Assembly (NCBI GenBank): GCA_035547425.1
Contig: DASZUU010000055.1
Coordinates: forward strand, 56,207 to 120,206
Reading direction: 5' to 3'
Origin: Alloacidobacterium sp035547425
GTDB taxonomy: Bacteria; Acidobacteriota; Terriglobia; Terriglobales; Acidobacteriaceae
Length of the DNA: 64,000 nucleotides
The position numbers and the translations under genes were made by a program. Within the stretch, counting starts at the first letter, position 1. Every line of letters starts with the position of its first letter. The notes under the pieces are model-generated. The model was given only the letters and a program-made list of their open reading frames with translations, had not been told where the DNA came from and ran no database searches. Positions 26,401 through 35,580 of this stretch are shown here, piece by piece.

Positions 26401-29400
26401 TTGGTTCCGATGCCGTCGGCTCGTAGTCGAACTGATACCGCTGCTTGCGGTCTCCTGATTCGAAGCGGTCATTCCAATTTAGCCAATATTTCACGGATCG
26501 CGCATCATCGGGATAGTGCTCGCTGGTTGGGTAAGGGTAAGAGCTCATTTGGTGGAACGGCATTTCCGCCACCGTGAAGGGCATGGCTTCGTAGAAATCC
26601 ATATCCTTTACGAAACCGTTGGCATAGAAGAAGTAGTCGCGCTTCCATCCTGCAGGGAGCGCGGGCAGCGATGCGTCGCTGAATTCGGCATCGATCTCTT
26701 CTCCGCTGCCGAAGATCACGTAATGATTGTCAGCAACATGCAGCAGCGGGGTTACATCGCCATACTTTGTATAGCTGCCGCGCTGCCACAGAAACGGGCC
26801 GGTCGCGCTGATGTGATCGTAGCGATAGGTGAGATCGCCAGGAGTTTCGCCCTCCACCTGCTGCGGATATCCGCGGAAGGCAAGGTGCGCCATTGACAGA
26901 GGTAATTCTGTTTGATGTGCTGTTTTTCCCTGATCCGGCCCGTTGTCCACTAGCACCTGATCCCAGTAAATCTGCAGATTGGTCTTGATGCGGATGCGAC
27001 GAGCGCCGTGCGGCAGCTTGTGAGTTAAATCGACAACTATGGTTCGGGGCAGCCCTGCGGGGAATCCCATATCGTCGATGATTCGCTTCCAGCTACCGTC
27101 CGGCATCTGCGCTTCGACGTAAGGCGAAATTGGTTTCATTCCCGCCTGCCACGCTGCATACATGGAGCTGGCGCTGAAATATTCGATGTAGCCGTGCAGA
27201 AACAGTCGCAGTGGATTGCGTGGCGACCAATCTCCCAGATCGAGCGTGAGCACATGCATGTTTGCATAGCCCGCGTATTGGAGATTGGTGAAGTCACGAA
27301 CATACTTGTGATCGCGTTTCGAGAGCAGCGGCAGAACATTGCGGCCGTGGTCGTCCCATGCTCCTGCGGGCAGTTGCGTTGCCGCAGATGCAACTACGGC
27401 GGAACCGGAAGCGAATGGAGGCTCATCGAGAAAGCGTTCATCAGGATAAACTTCCGTTCCGACCGGATGATCGACAGCTACGAGCCTGAGTTGGTCAATG
27501 TAATTGATCTCTTCCATTGGCTCGCCAAAGCGCAGGCTGAGGTAGCCGTTGCGAGGCTTCAACTGTGAGCCATCGACCTTGATCCATTCATCAGGATCGG
27601 CTTTGTTGGTCGATGCGGGCGACACCCAATGGCCGACGACTGCGGCGCCGATCACATCGGATACAAATTGATATTTACTGCCATCCCATGCAAACAAGAC
27701 AGGGCATGAACTGCCGCGGCGGTCGAGTTCGAGAAGAGCCAATGGCTTTGCTGCGGACACATCGATCTCGTCCTGGGGAACGCCTGTAGGCCAAAGCAGA
27801 CGCACAACATCGGCATTCGTTGCTTGCCCCAGACCGGCGATAATTTCGCCTGAACCCTGGCCCAGATATCCGCTGCCACTTGCGATTTCAAACTTCTGCA
27901 CGTGGCCGTTTGAAAACACCTCGACCTTCGTTCCGATGGCGGATTTATTATCGGCAAGGCCAGTGAGAGTAATACGCAGCGAATGATTGCGGCTTCCGCC
28001 CTCGTTGTGAAGCACCACAGGAGACGCGCCGAGTCGCGCCACAATGAGATCCGCTGCGCCGTCACCATCGACGTCGGCAGCTAACAAAGAGCGCGGATGC
28101 GTCAGCTTCACTTTGTCCAGACCTACGGCGCTGGTTACATCTTCAAACCCCTTATCACCAAGGTTGCGCCACACGCGCACTTCCGGGCCATGGCCGGTAT
28201 CCACAATGGCGGCGAGATCGATCCATCCGTCATTGTCGATGTCGATTGCCGTTACCCCCCATGCGGCTTTTGCTCCGCTTAAAGGCAGCTGCACGCGCTC
28301 GAACTGCTTGCCTTCGACGTTCTTCCAGAGACTGATGCCCGGAGCGCCCGCATGTGTTACGGCAACATCCATCCATCCGTCTTTGTTGAAATCGAAGATG
28401 GTGACGCCCTGCGTGGATGAGAGCCCGCTGTTAGTATAGAGCGGGCTTACCTTGAAAGCGCCTTCGCGTTGATTCTCATAAATTGTCGGCGCACTGTCTT
28501 CGCCAGCAACCACCAGATCAATTGCTCGATCATTGTTTATGTCCGAAAGGGTGGCGCCCTGCGTATTGGCGTTTCCTCCAAGGCCGGTCGGCGTTGTCCA
28601 TTCGGTAAATGTCGAGTCACCATTGTTTCGCCACAGAACGTTCGCGCTCTTCCCGGAGGCAATCGTTGATCCGGTTACAAAGAGATCGAGATCGCCATCA
28701 TGATCGAAGTCAACAAATGTAAGCCCTGCAGGGTGGTTCAACTGTTCAATGCCCGCGGCTTTTGTCACATCGGCAAACTTTCCGCCACCAAGATTGTGAT
28801 ACAGAACTACGCGGTCACTCAGGCTCACAGCTATGTCCGGTTTGCCATCGCTATCAAAATCGCCGACTGCGCATGCCACGCCATGTCCGCTTGTAGTCAG
28901 GCCTGTCTGCTGTGCTGGAATCTCTTCCAAGGCTCCGGCCTGAAATTTATAGAGATGAATTGCAGAGTCGCCATCGGCAAGCGCAATGACTTCTTTCTGG
29001 CCCTTCTCGTCATTCAGAATACAGGCGCCTCCACCGGGAACCTCTGGATTGACTGAACCTGACGGCTCATTTGTGCTCGTCTTCTGCTCTACAAAGGTCA
29101 CTGGGATCATCGGGCCCACAGGTTCCAGCGGAGCCAGCATGTCCTGCACAGTAGCGTAGTGGCCCTGCTCGCCATAGGTCACGGTAAGTGGAGTGCCGAT
29201 CTTGGTCTGGGTGATTTTCTGGAAGCGGCGGAGATGCTCTCTCGCCTCCGGCACTTTGCCTGAGCGCTGCAAAGCGCTGGCCAGACCGAATTGCGCTGAA
29301 GCATGCAGCGGCTTCAGCTTTAATGCAGTCTCGAAGTTTTCGATGGCATGCGGATAGTCTTTTTGATTGAGATACAAAGTGCCGAGATAGTAGTAGGCGT

Positions 29401-29815
29401 CCGCATCGTTGGGGTCCAGCTGAATGGCGTGTTGAAACTCCTCGATTGCCCGTGTTGGATTGTCGCCGGTGAAATGTGTAAGGCCAAGGCTGTACCAGAT
29501 GCGAATATTCTTTGGATCGATGCTTGCGGCCTGCTTTAAAGCAGCTTCCGCTTCTGGCAGATTACGCAAATAAAGCTCCGCGATGCCTTTGTTCAATAAC
29601 GGAATGGGCGAAGCAGGATCGGCCTTATGCGCCGCCTCAAACTTTGCCAGCGCCTTTTCCGTCAATTGCTGGTTCATAAGAGCCACCCCTGTATTGTTGA
29701 GGCGGGAAGCCGAAATGGAATCGGCCAAGGCACGCATAGCGCCTGCAGACATGACAGCGGATAGAACCAGGGCAGAGAAAAGCCTACGACGATTGCAGAA
29801 AGCAGTAGCTAACAT
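26390..29815 (-). CDS. TPR - VCBS/FG-GAP - ASPIC/UnbV protein with large C-terminal domain
   Basis: 1141-residue exported protein. An N-terminal signal sequence (about 1-32, ending MRALADS) is followed by about five TPR repeats (35-210), a beta-propeller of FG-GAP/VCBS repeats (about 280-590) whose blades carry Ca-binding loops such as DFDSDGKPDI, DFDHDGDLDL, DFNKDGWMDV, DIDNDGWIDL and DVDGDGAADL, then an ASPIC/UnbV domain (about 610-690, VRLLWPTGVPQDE). A C-terminal domain of some 440 residues starts with SSCPVLFAWDG (Cys704) and recurs in the 1178-residue protein at 38219-41755. It is divergent from the three-gene operon at 29900, with an 84-base gap. Function is unknown; TPR and propeller suggest a large extracytoplasmic scaffold. 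Confidence 0.85.
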   Translation of the reverse strand: MLATAFCNRRRLFSALVLSAVMSAGAMRALADSISASRLNNTGVALMNQQLTEKALAKFEAAHKADPASPIPLLNKGIAELYLRNLPEAEAALKQAASIDPKNIRIWYSLGLTHFTGDNPTRAIEEFQHAIQLDPNDADAYYYLGTLYLNQKDYPHAIENFETALKLKPLHASAQFGLASALQRSGKVPEAREHLRRFQKITQTKIGTPLTVTYGEQGHYATVQDMLAPLEPVGPMIPVTFVEQKTSTNEPSGSVNPEVPGGGACILNDEKGQKEVIALADGDSAIHLYKFQAGALEEIPAQQTGLTTSGHGVACAVGDFDSDGKPDIAVSLSDRVVLYHNLGGGKFADVTKAAGIEQLNHPAGLTFVDFDHDGDLDLFVTGSTIASGKSANVLWRNNGDSTFTEWTTPTGLGGNANTQGATLSDINNDRAIDLVVAGEDSAPTIYENQREGAFKVSPLYTNSGLSSTQGVTIFDFNKDGWMDVAVTHAGAPGISLWKNVEGKQFERVQLPLSGAKAAWGVTAIDIDNDGWIDLAAIVDTGHGPEVRVWRNLGDKGFEDVTSAVGLDKVKLTHPRSLLAADVDGDGAADLIVARLGASPVVLHNEGGSRNHSLRITLTGLADNKSAIGTKVEVFSNGHVQKFEIASGSGYLGQGSGEIIAGLGQATNADVVRLLWPTGVPQDEIDVSAAKPLALLELDRRGSSCPVLFAWDGSKYQFVSDVIGAAVVGHWVSPASTNKADPDEWIKVDGSQLKPRNGYLSLRFGEPMEEINYIDQLRLVAVDHPVGTEVYPDERFLDEPPFASGSAVVASAATQLPAGAWDDHGRNVLPLLSKRDHKYVRDFTNLQYAGYANMHVLTLDLGDWSPRNPLRLFLHGYIEYFSASSMYAAWQAGMKPISPYVEAQMPDGSWKRIIDDMGFPAGLPRTIVVDLTHKLPHGARRIRIKTNLQIYWDQVLVDNGPDQGKTAHQTELPLSMAHLAFRGYPQQVEGETPGDLTYRYDHISATGPFLWQRGSYTKYGDVTPLLHVADNHYVIFGSGEEIDAEFSDASLPALPAGWKRDYFFYANGFVKDMDFYEAMPFTVAEMPFHQMSSYPYPTSEHYPDDARSVKYWLNWNDRFESGDRKQRYQFDYEPTASEPITH

Positions 29816-29899
29816 TGGCGCATTTGATTATAGAAGACGCGCCAGACGATCATCGAAAAGCGTAAACTGAGGATTACATCCACATTCCAGAGGGTCGCA

Positions 29900-31219
29900 G
29901 TGCAGCAATACGTCGAAAGGGTTGTCGATCTTACCGAGCCGGAAACAAACCAGATTTATAACCTTTCCTTAGAAGAGGCGCAACGGTTGCTGCTTGAGCA
30001 GCCGGCGGAGGCGATGCGAAGCGTGGAAGGATCGTTCACGCTGATTGCGCGAGAAGGCAAGACGGTAAAAATGGCGCGGTCGCTTGACCGTCCGATGCGG
30101 TACTTTCTTGCGAAACGATCCGAAGGGCCTGTGCTCATCGTTGCCTCGCGTATCGACACCATTTTTGAATGGCTTAAAAGCGAGGGATTGGAAGGGCAGT
30201 TTCACCCTAGCTACACACGCATGGTGCCGGCTCACCATGTAGTTGAAATTCAACTCGTTGGGTGCCCGGATCCCGATCCAGTTTATACGCGTTTCTTCAC
30301 CCCGGAACTTGGCACGCTAGCTGCTGATATTGACGCAATAGGCAAAACTTATATTGCTGCGCTTGCTGAAGAAATTTCGCAGTGGCTCAGCCGCGTTCCT
30401 GAGAATGAGCCTATCGGCGTGTGTTTCTCCGGCGGCATCGATAGCGGCAGCGTGTTCCTCACTACATACCATGTCATGCAGAAACGCGGCATGCAGTTGA
30501 GCCGTCTTAAAGCCTTTGTGCTTGATCTGGGAAATGGTCCCGATGTGCAGCAGGCGCGCGCATTTCTTGAAGCACTCGATCTCGGCCTTTTTCTGGAAAC
30601 GGTTGAAGTTGATCCGGCCTCGCTGGATCACCAACAGACCATACGCATTGTTGAAGACTACAAGGCTCTCGATATCGAATCGGCGACGATGGCGTTGGCC
30701 CTCTGCCGTGGTATTCGCGAGCGTTACCCTACATGGCGTTACCTGATTGACGGCGACGGCGGCGATGAAAATTTGAAGGATTATCCAATTGAGGAAAATC
30801 CTGAGCTCACCATCCGCAGCGTTGTCCATAACCGCATGCTTTACCAGGAGGGATGGGGCGTAGGCAAGATCAAGCACTCGCTTACGTACAGCGGCGGGCT
30901 GAGCCGCTCTTACACGCGCACGTATGCGCCATCACACCATTACCACTTCATCGGATTTAGCCCATATACACGACCCAACGTGATTGCCGTTGCCGAAGCA
31001 ATTCCTTTTATTCAGCTCACGGATTACAGTGTTGAGCGCCTCTATGAATTGAAGGGAGAAATTGTTGCAAGCGGCATTGCTGCTCTTACAGGAATGAAGA
31101 TGCCTGTCTTTCCTAAGCGGCGCTTTCAGCATGGCGCGCTGCCGGAAGATGCACTGCGCAAAAAGCTGCCCTTCCGCGAAGCGGAATACCGCCGGCAATT
31201 TCTTTCTCTTTACCAGTAA
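29900..31219 (+). CDS. Asparagine-synthetase-like (PP-loop) amide/peptide-bond-forming enzyme
   Basis: 439 residues from a GTG with an AGAGGG site upstream. The C-terminal part is an ATP-pyrophosphatase asparagine synthase domain: CFSGGIDSGSV, with the PP-loop Ser177-Gly-Gly-Ile-Asp181-Ser182, and a later IDGDGGDENLKDY segment that matches the family GDGGDE motif. The N-terminal 130 residues resemble the Ntn glutaminase fold (VEGSFTLIAREG...LDRPMRYF...ASRIDTIF) but lack the N-terminal catalytic Cys, so glutamine-derived ammonia is unlikely. Such proteins include beta-lactam synthetases and lasso-peptide cyclases. It heads an operon with a radical SAM and a halogenase-like gene, suggesting tailoring of an unknown substrate. 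Confidence 0.8.
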   Translation: MQQYVERVVDLTEPETNQIYNLSLEEAQRLLLEQPAEAMRSVEGSFTLIAREGKTVKMARSLDRPMRYFLAKRSEGPVLIVASRIDTIFEWLKSEGLEGQFHPSYTRMVPAHHVVEIQLVGCPDPDPVYTRFFTPELGTLAADIDAIGKTYIAALAEEISQWLSRVPENEPIGVCFSGGIDSGSVFLTTYHVMQKRGMQLSRLKAFVLDLGNGPDVQQARAFLEALDLGLFLETVEVDPASLDHQQTIRIVEDYKALDIESATMALALCRGIRERYPTWRYLIDGDGGDENLKDYPIEENPELTIRSVVHNRMLYQEGWGVGKIKHSLTYSGGLSRSYTRTYAPSHHYHFIGFSPYTRPNVIAVAEAIPFIQLTDYSVERLYELKGEIVASGIAALTGMKMPVFPKRRFQHGALPEDALRKKLPFREAEYRRQFLSLYQ

Positions 31220-31221
31220 CG

Positions 31222-32187
31222 ATGGTGCTACCCCTTTATCCAGAACAGGCCGCTGAACGTGACAAATGGATATTGTCGCAACGGCCTGAGCGCAATAGAC
31301 TCGATCCACAGCGCCCTTATGCCTTTTTCGTGGAGGAGGAGCGCTCAGCTGCCGGCAAAATTGTACCGATAGCAACAGTATTTCTTACTAATCGGGAGTG
31401 CCCGTGGCATTGCGTTATGTGCGATCTCTGGCGCAACACTTTAACGGAAACCGTACCAATCGGCGCAATCCCGAACCAGATCGACTACGCTCTTTCCAAG
31501 CTATCGCGGGCACGGCAGATCAAGCTTTACAACAGCGGCAGCTTTTTCGATCGTAAGGCAATCCCGATAGGGGATTACCCCGCCATAGTCTCGCGTATTG
31601 GTTCCTTCGAGCGAACCATCGTCGAGAGCCATCCTGCGCTTGTTGGTGATGATTGCCTGCGCTTTCGAGATATGCTGCCGCATCAGCTTGAGGTTGCACT
31701 GGGGCTTGAAACGGCGCATCCGCAAACGCTTGCTCTTTTAAATAAACGGCTCACTCTTGATGGATTCTCGAAAGCCGCGGCGTTTCTGCGCAGGAACAAC
31801 ATCGATCTCCGCGTTTTCATCCTTGTGCAGCCTCCATTTTTGCCGGTATCCGATGCTCTTTACTGGGCGCAGCGCTCTGTAGATTTTGCATTCGATTGCG
31901 GGGCCACAGCTCTTACGCTTATTCCGACTCGGGGAGGCAACGGAGCCATGGAAACTTTGGCGGAACAAAACAGATTTTCACCACCATCTCTGGAAACGCT
32001 GGAAGCTGCAGTCGAATATGGAATATCGCTGCAACGCGGACGCGTCTTTGCAGATTTATGGGATATACAGAATCATCCGCGGGCCTGCACTTGTTTTGCA
32101 GGCCGCAATGCGCGTCTGCAGCAGATGAACCTGACGCAGCAAATCATTCCCGTCTTTCGATGCGCTACATGCGGAGGACATAGTTGA
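31222..32187 (+). CDS. Radical SAM enzyme of unknown substrate
   Basis: 321 residues, starting two bases after the previous stop. The Fe4S4 motif is Cys60-PWH-Cys64-VM-Cys67 (CxxxCxxC), after VATVFLT-like strand residues (IATVFLTNRE). Later parts fit a TIM-barrel (VALGLETAHPQTLALLNKR, RVFILVQPPF, ALTLIPTRGGNGAME). Two further Cys pairs close to the C-terminus, ACTCFAGR and RCATCGG, could bind zinc or an auxiliary Fe-S cluster. The sequence has a flavour of the archaeosine-synthase/Elp3-like group but I cannot place it. Its stop overlaps the next gene start by four bases. Confidence 0.8.
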   Translation: MVLPLYPEQAAERDKWILSQRPERNRLDPQRPYAFFVEEERSAAGKIVPIATVFLTNRECPWHCVMCDLWRNTLTETVPIGAIPNQIDYALSKLSRARQIKLYNSGSFFDRKAIPIGDYPAIVSRIGSFERTIVESHPALVGDDCLRFRDMLPHQLEVALGLETAHPQTLALLNKRLTLDGFSKAAAFLRRNNIDLRVFILVQPPFLPVSDALYWAQRSVDFAFDCGATALTLIPTRGGNGAMETLAEQNRFSPPSLETLEAAVEYGISLQRGRVFADLWDIQNHPRACTCFAGRNARLQQMNLTQQIIPVFRCATCGGHS

Positions 32188-33734
32188 ACCGCACCTACGA
32201 TATTGCCATTGTCGGCTCCGGTTTTGCCGGTTCACTTATGGCCATGATTGCGAAACGCATCGGACTTTCCGTCATTTTGCTGGAACGCGGGCGGCACCCT
32301 CGTTTTATGATTGGCGAATCTTCCACGCCGCTCTCGAATCTTCTGCTCGAAGAGTTGGCTGTGCGATACGATTTGCCCAATGTTCGGCCGCTGGCGAAAT
32401 GGGGAAGCTGGCAGCAGAAATATCCCAATATAGCGTGTGGCCTCAAGCGGGGCTTTACCTTTTATCATCATGCCCTGGGCCAACCAGATGCACCCGATCC
32501 CGAACGCCGGAATCAGCTTCTTGTCGCGGCCAGCCCGCATAACGAAATTGCGGATACACATTGGTATCGCGCTGATTTTGATGCTTTCCTTGTTCGCGAA
32601 GCACAGCGCATCGGCGTAGAGTACATCGATGAAATTAAACTGGCACAGTACAAACCGCTTGCTGATGCCGCTGAACTCACCGGCACGAAAAATGACAAGG
32701 ATGTTTCCATTCGCGCAAAGTTTGTTGTGGATGCAACCGGTCCGCGAGGATTTCTTCACCAGGCTTTGCGGTTGAATGAAGTTCGATTGCCGTCGCATCC
32801 ATCAACGCAAGCGCTTTATAGTCACTTCTCCCGCGTTGATCCCCTTGAGGAAATTCGCAATTTTTCAGAAGAGCCGCCGTATCCGGTAGAAGACGCGGCT
32901 GTTCATCATGTCTTCGATGGAGGGTGGATATGGATGCTGCGCTTCAACAACGGCATCACAAGTGCCGGCGTTGCGGCTACTGAGCGCATAGCAGATGAGC
33001 TGCGCCTGCACGAAGGGCCTGCGGCATGGCAGCGTTTGTTACGGGTGATTCCCGCGCTCGACAAACAATTTTATTCTGCGATTGCCGAACGCCCCTTTAC
33101 CTATGTGCCGCGGCTGTCTTTTCTGAGTGAGACCATTCGCGGGGATCGTTGGACACTTCTGCCTTCTGCCGCAGGCTTTATCGATCCGCTGCTTTCCACC
33201 GGATTTCCTCTTACACTGCTGGGCGTCCAAAGGCTTGCAAATATCCTGGAGCAGGATTGGGAATCTCCTCAATTCTCTGAACGGATGCGACACTATGCAA
33301 CGCAGACAGCGGAAGAACTGCGCGCAACGGTGCGCTTAATTTCCGGTCTTTATGCAAGCATGAAGAATTTTCCCCTCTTTGCCGCTCTGAGCCTGCTTTA
33401 TTTTGCGGCTGCAAGCTTTTCTGAAACTGCAAGACGGTTGAGTAAAGCGGAATTGGCTACTTCATTTTTGTTGCACGATCATCCTACGTTTGGACCAGCC
33501 AGCAGAAGCTTGCTGGAGCGCGCTCATAGGGTATCTGATAGCGCTGATGCGGAATGCCTTGTTGCAGATATACTCCGCGCCATTGAGCCACTGGATGTGG
33601 CTGGGCTTTGCCGGCCAGATCGCCACAACTGGTATCCGGTCGATGCAGAAGACCTGCTGCAGGCAGCCTCCAAAGTAGGCGCTACGCGTGCCGAAATTCT
33701 GGATGCGTTGCAAAGTTGCGGCTTCTACGCGTAG
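32184..33734 (+). CDS. FAD-dependent oxidoreductase of the tryptophan-halogenase superfamily
   Basis: 516 residues from a TTG start with GGAGG seven bases upstream. The FAD fold is IVGSGFAGSLMAMIAKR...ILLERGRHPRF. Halogenase-like signatures: GESSTPLSN, a candidate catalytic lysine in CGLKRGFTFYHH, GWIWMLRF (W-x-W, with LRF where classical halogenases have IP), and AAGFIDPLLSTGF. The C-terminal 120 residues are helical. The altered W-x-W-x-I-P motif leaves open halogenation, hydroxylation or dehydrogenation. It ends a tight three-gene operon and is convergent with the CRTAC1 lipoprotein gene. Confidence 0.75.
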   Translation: MNRTYDIAIVGSGFAGSLMAMIAKRIGLSVILLERGRHPRFMIGESSTPLSNLLLEELAVRYDLPNVRPLAKWGSWQQKYPNIACGLKRGFTFYHHALGQPDAPDPERRNQLLVAASPHNEIADTHWYRADFDAFLVREAQRIGVEYIDEIKLAQYKPLADAAELTGTKNDKDVSIRAKFVVDATGPRGFLHQALRLNEVRLPSHPSTQALYSHFSRVDPLEEIRNFSEEPPYPVEDAAVHHVFDGGWIWMLRFNNGITSAGVAATERIADELRLHEGPAAWQRLLRVIPALDKQFYSAIAERPFTYVPRLSFLSETIRGDRWTLLPSAAGFIDPLLSTGFPLTLLGVQRLANILEQDWESPQFSERMRHYATQTAEELRATVRLISGLYASMKNFPLFAALSLLYFAAASFSETARRLSKAELATSFLLHDHPTFGPASRSLLERAHRVSDSADAECLVADILRAIEPLDVAGLCRPDRHNWYPVDAEDLLQAASKVGATRAEILDALQSCGFYA

Positions 33735-33752
33735 CTTTCAGCTCAATTCAGA

Positions 33753-35555
33753 TTATTTTGCAGGCCGCGAAAAGAGGATCGGTTCAGCAGCGATCATCCC
33801 TTTTCCTTCTTCGAGGGTGATGGCTTGATTCGGTTTTATATCAGCCACCGATTCTTTTCTTCCACTGGGCCAGACGATTTCAAGGCTGACGGCTTTATTC
33901 GTATCCGGTTTGCCAAGTCCAAAAGTTACTGGAAGCTCGCTTTGAGATAGATAGCTGGAACCGTCCTTTACCATCGCAAAGAGCTTCAGCCCTTTTGTGG
34001 TTTTGACCGTAATTTTCGCGCCGATGCCGTCACGGTTCGACCTGGTGCCGATTGTCTTGACGCGCAGTACATCATTCTGATTCCCGTTGTCGTTGCGCAG
34101 CAACTTAGCCGGCCCATTATTGGTAGAGATCACAAGATCGAGATCTCCATCGTTATCGTAATCGAGATAAGCGGCGCCTCGGCCGACAACAGATTGATGC
34201 AACGCTGAGCCAACCTTATCTGTTACATCTTCAAACTTACCTTTGCCTTTGTTATGAAACAGAAGTGGCGGCTCAGGATAGTGAACCGTTGGAGTCACCA
34301 CGCTCACATCGTCGGCAACATGACCGTTCGCGGCGAAGATATCCGGAAATCCATCGAGATCGTAATCGAAGAAAAATGTACTAAAAGTTAGTGAATTTGC
34401 GGATGGCGCGCCCACGCCATCGATCATCGCCGTGTCGGTAAACAAGCCGGAGCCATCATTGTGAAACAGGCCTATGCTCTCATTGGTAAAGTTACCGACT
34501 ACCAGGCTCTGTCTGCCTGAAAGATCGTAATCAGCGGCATCGGCACCCATACCGGCTCTTGCTTTCCCTGCATCGCTAAACGCGACTCCTGCGGCGAATG
34601 CCTGCTCTGTAAAGGTGCCGTTATGGTTATTGCGATATAGCTTATTCGGCTGTGTATCATTGGCGACGAAGAGATCGAGCCATCCGTCATTGTCTTCATC
34701 GATGAGAGCAACACCAAGCGATTTACTGGATGGATCGTACAAGCCTGCTTTTTTCGTTACGTCCTCGAAAACTCCGTTGCCCTTGTTATGGTAGAGCGTC
34801 GCGCTCTGCCCCTTGTATAGTTCCGGCGTGCAGTAGGATTTGTGCTTGCCATCAAGCGTGCAATATTGATCAGCGGCTTCGGACCATTCAACGTAGTGCG
34901 AAACAAAGAGGTCCAGCTTGCCGTCGTTATCGTAGTCGAACCAAACTGCGCCGGTTGCAAAACCGGGAGAGCTGACACCGGCCTTTGAAGTCACATCAGC
35001 AAATTTTCCATTGCCGAGATTGTGGAAGAGATGACTGCCATCCAGCGCGGTGATGTAGAGATCATCAAAACCGTCATTATCGTAATCGGCAGCTGCGCAG
35101 CCCATGCCATATATCTCTGCCGCCAGTCCGGCCTGTTGCGTGACATCCGTAAATGTTCCGTCTTTGTTGTTGTGGTAGAGAGCAGAATAGGACTTATGAT
35201 TTTTATGGTCGGGCCAGTCTTTGGAGTTGACGAAGAGGATGTCCTGCCAGCCATCGTTATCGTAGTCAAACATACAGACGCCGCTGCCCATCGTCTCGGG
35301 CAAATACTTCTTGCCGAACGCTCCGCTGTTGTGCCGAAAGTGAATGCCTGCCTGCTCTGTTACATCCATAAACCGAATGGGACCGGAGGGGCGCACGTGG
35401 GCTGATTCTGTTTTTGCTACAGGCGCCGCCGGAGCGGATGATGTTGGCCGTTCCGCGGCGGGCTGAACAGGAGTTGAAGTTCGTTTGCATCCTGCAGCTA
35501 GTAGAAATGCAGTCAGCGACAAAAGAGAAACAGCCCGCAGTTGCAACAACATCAA
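33753..35555 (-). CDS. CRTAC1-family lipoprotein (VCBS propeller + ASPIC/UnbV)
   Basis: 600 residues. A lipobox (LLAAGC near residue 23) indicates a lipid-anchored envelope protein, followed by a Pro/Ala linker. The canonical CRTAC1 opening IRFMDVTEQAGIHF leads into seven or so FG-GAP blades with calcium loops (FDYDNDGWQD, ADYDNDGFDD, FDYDNDGKLD, IDEDNDGWLD, FDYDLDGFPD, LDYDNDGDLD). The ASPIC/UnbV domain occupies about 505-590, with RSNRDGIGAKI, GSSYLSQSELPVTFGLGK and IVWPSGRKE. It is the last gene of an eight-gene operon and follows the UnbU-like gene by 25 bases. Confidence 0.88.
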   Translation of the reverse strand: MMLLQLRAVSLLSLTAFLLAAGCKRTSTPVQPAAERPTSSAPAAPVAKTESAHVRPSGPIRFMDVTEQAGIHFRHNSGAFGKKYLPETMGSGVCMFDYDNDGWQDILFVNSKDWPDHKNHKSYSALYHNNKDGTFTDVTQQAGLAAEIYGMGCAAADYDNDGFDDLYITALDGSHLFHNLGNGKFADVTSKAGVSSPGFATGAVWFDYDNDGKLDLFVSHYVEWSEAADQYCTLDGKHKSYCTPELYKGQSATLYHNKGNGVFEDVTKKAGLYDPSSKSLGVALIDEDNDGWLDLFVANDTQPNKLYRNNHNGTFTEQAFAAGVAFSDAGKARAGMGADAADYDLSGRQSLVVGNFTNESIGLFHNDGSGLFTDTAMIDGVGAPSANSLTFSTFFFDYDLDGFPDIFAANGHVADDVSVVTPTVHYPEPPLLFHNKGKGKFEDVTDKVGSALHQSVVGRGAAYLDYDNDGDLDLVISTNNGPAKLLRNDNGNQNDVLRVKTIGTRSNRDGIGAKITVKTTKGLKLFAMVKDGSSYLSQSELPVTFGLGKPDTNKAVSLEIVWPSGRKESVADIKPNQAITLEEGKGMIAAEPILFSRPAK

Positions 35556-35580
35556 TCAGAATTCCTTTGGTTTAGCTTTA

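Noticed and set aside
29900..33734. Lasso-peptide gene cluster
   Set aside because: An AsnB-like enzyme suggested it, but no precursor peptide, no B-type protease or RRE gene and no lasso exporter is present nearby.
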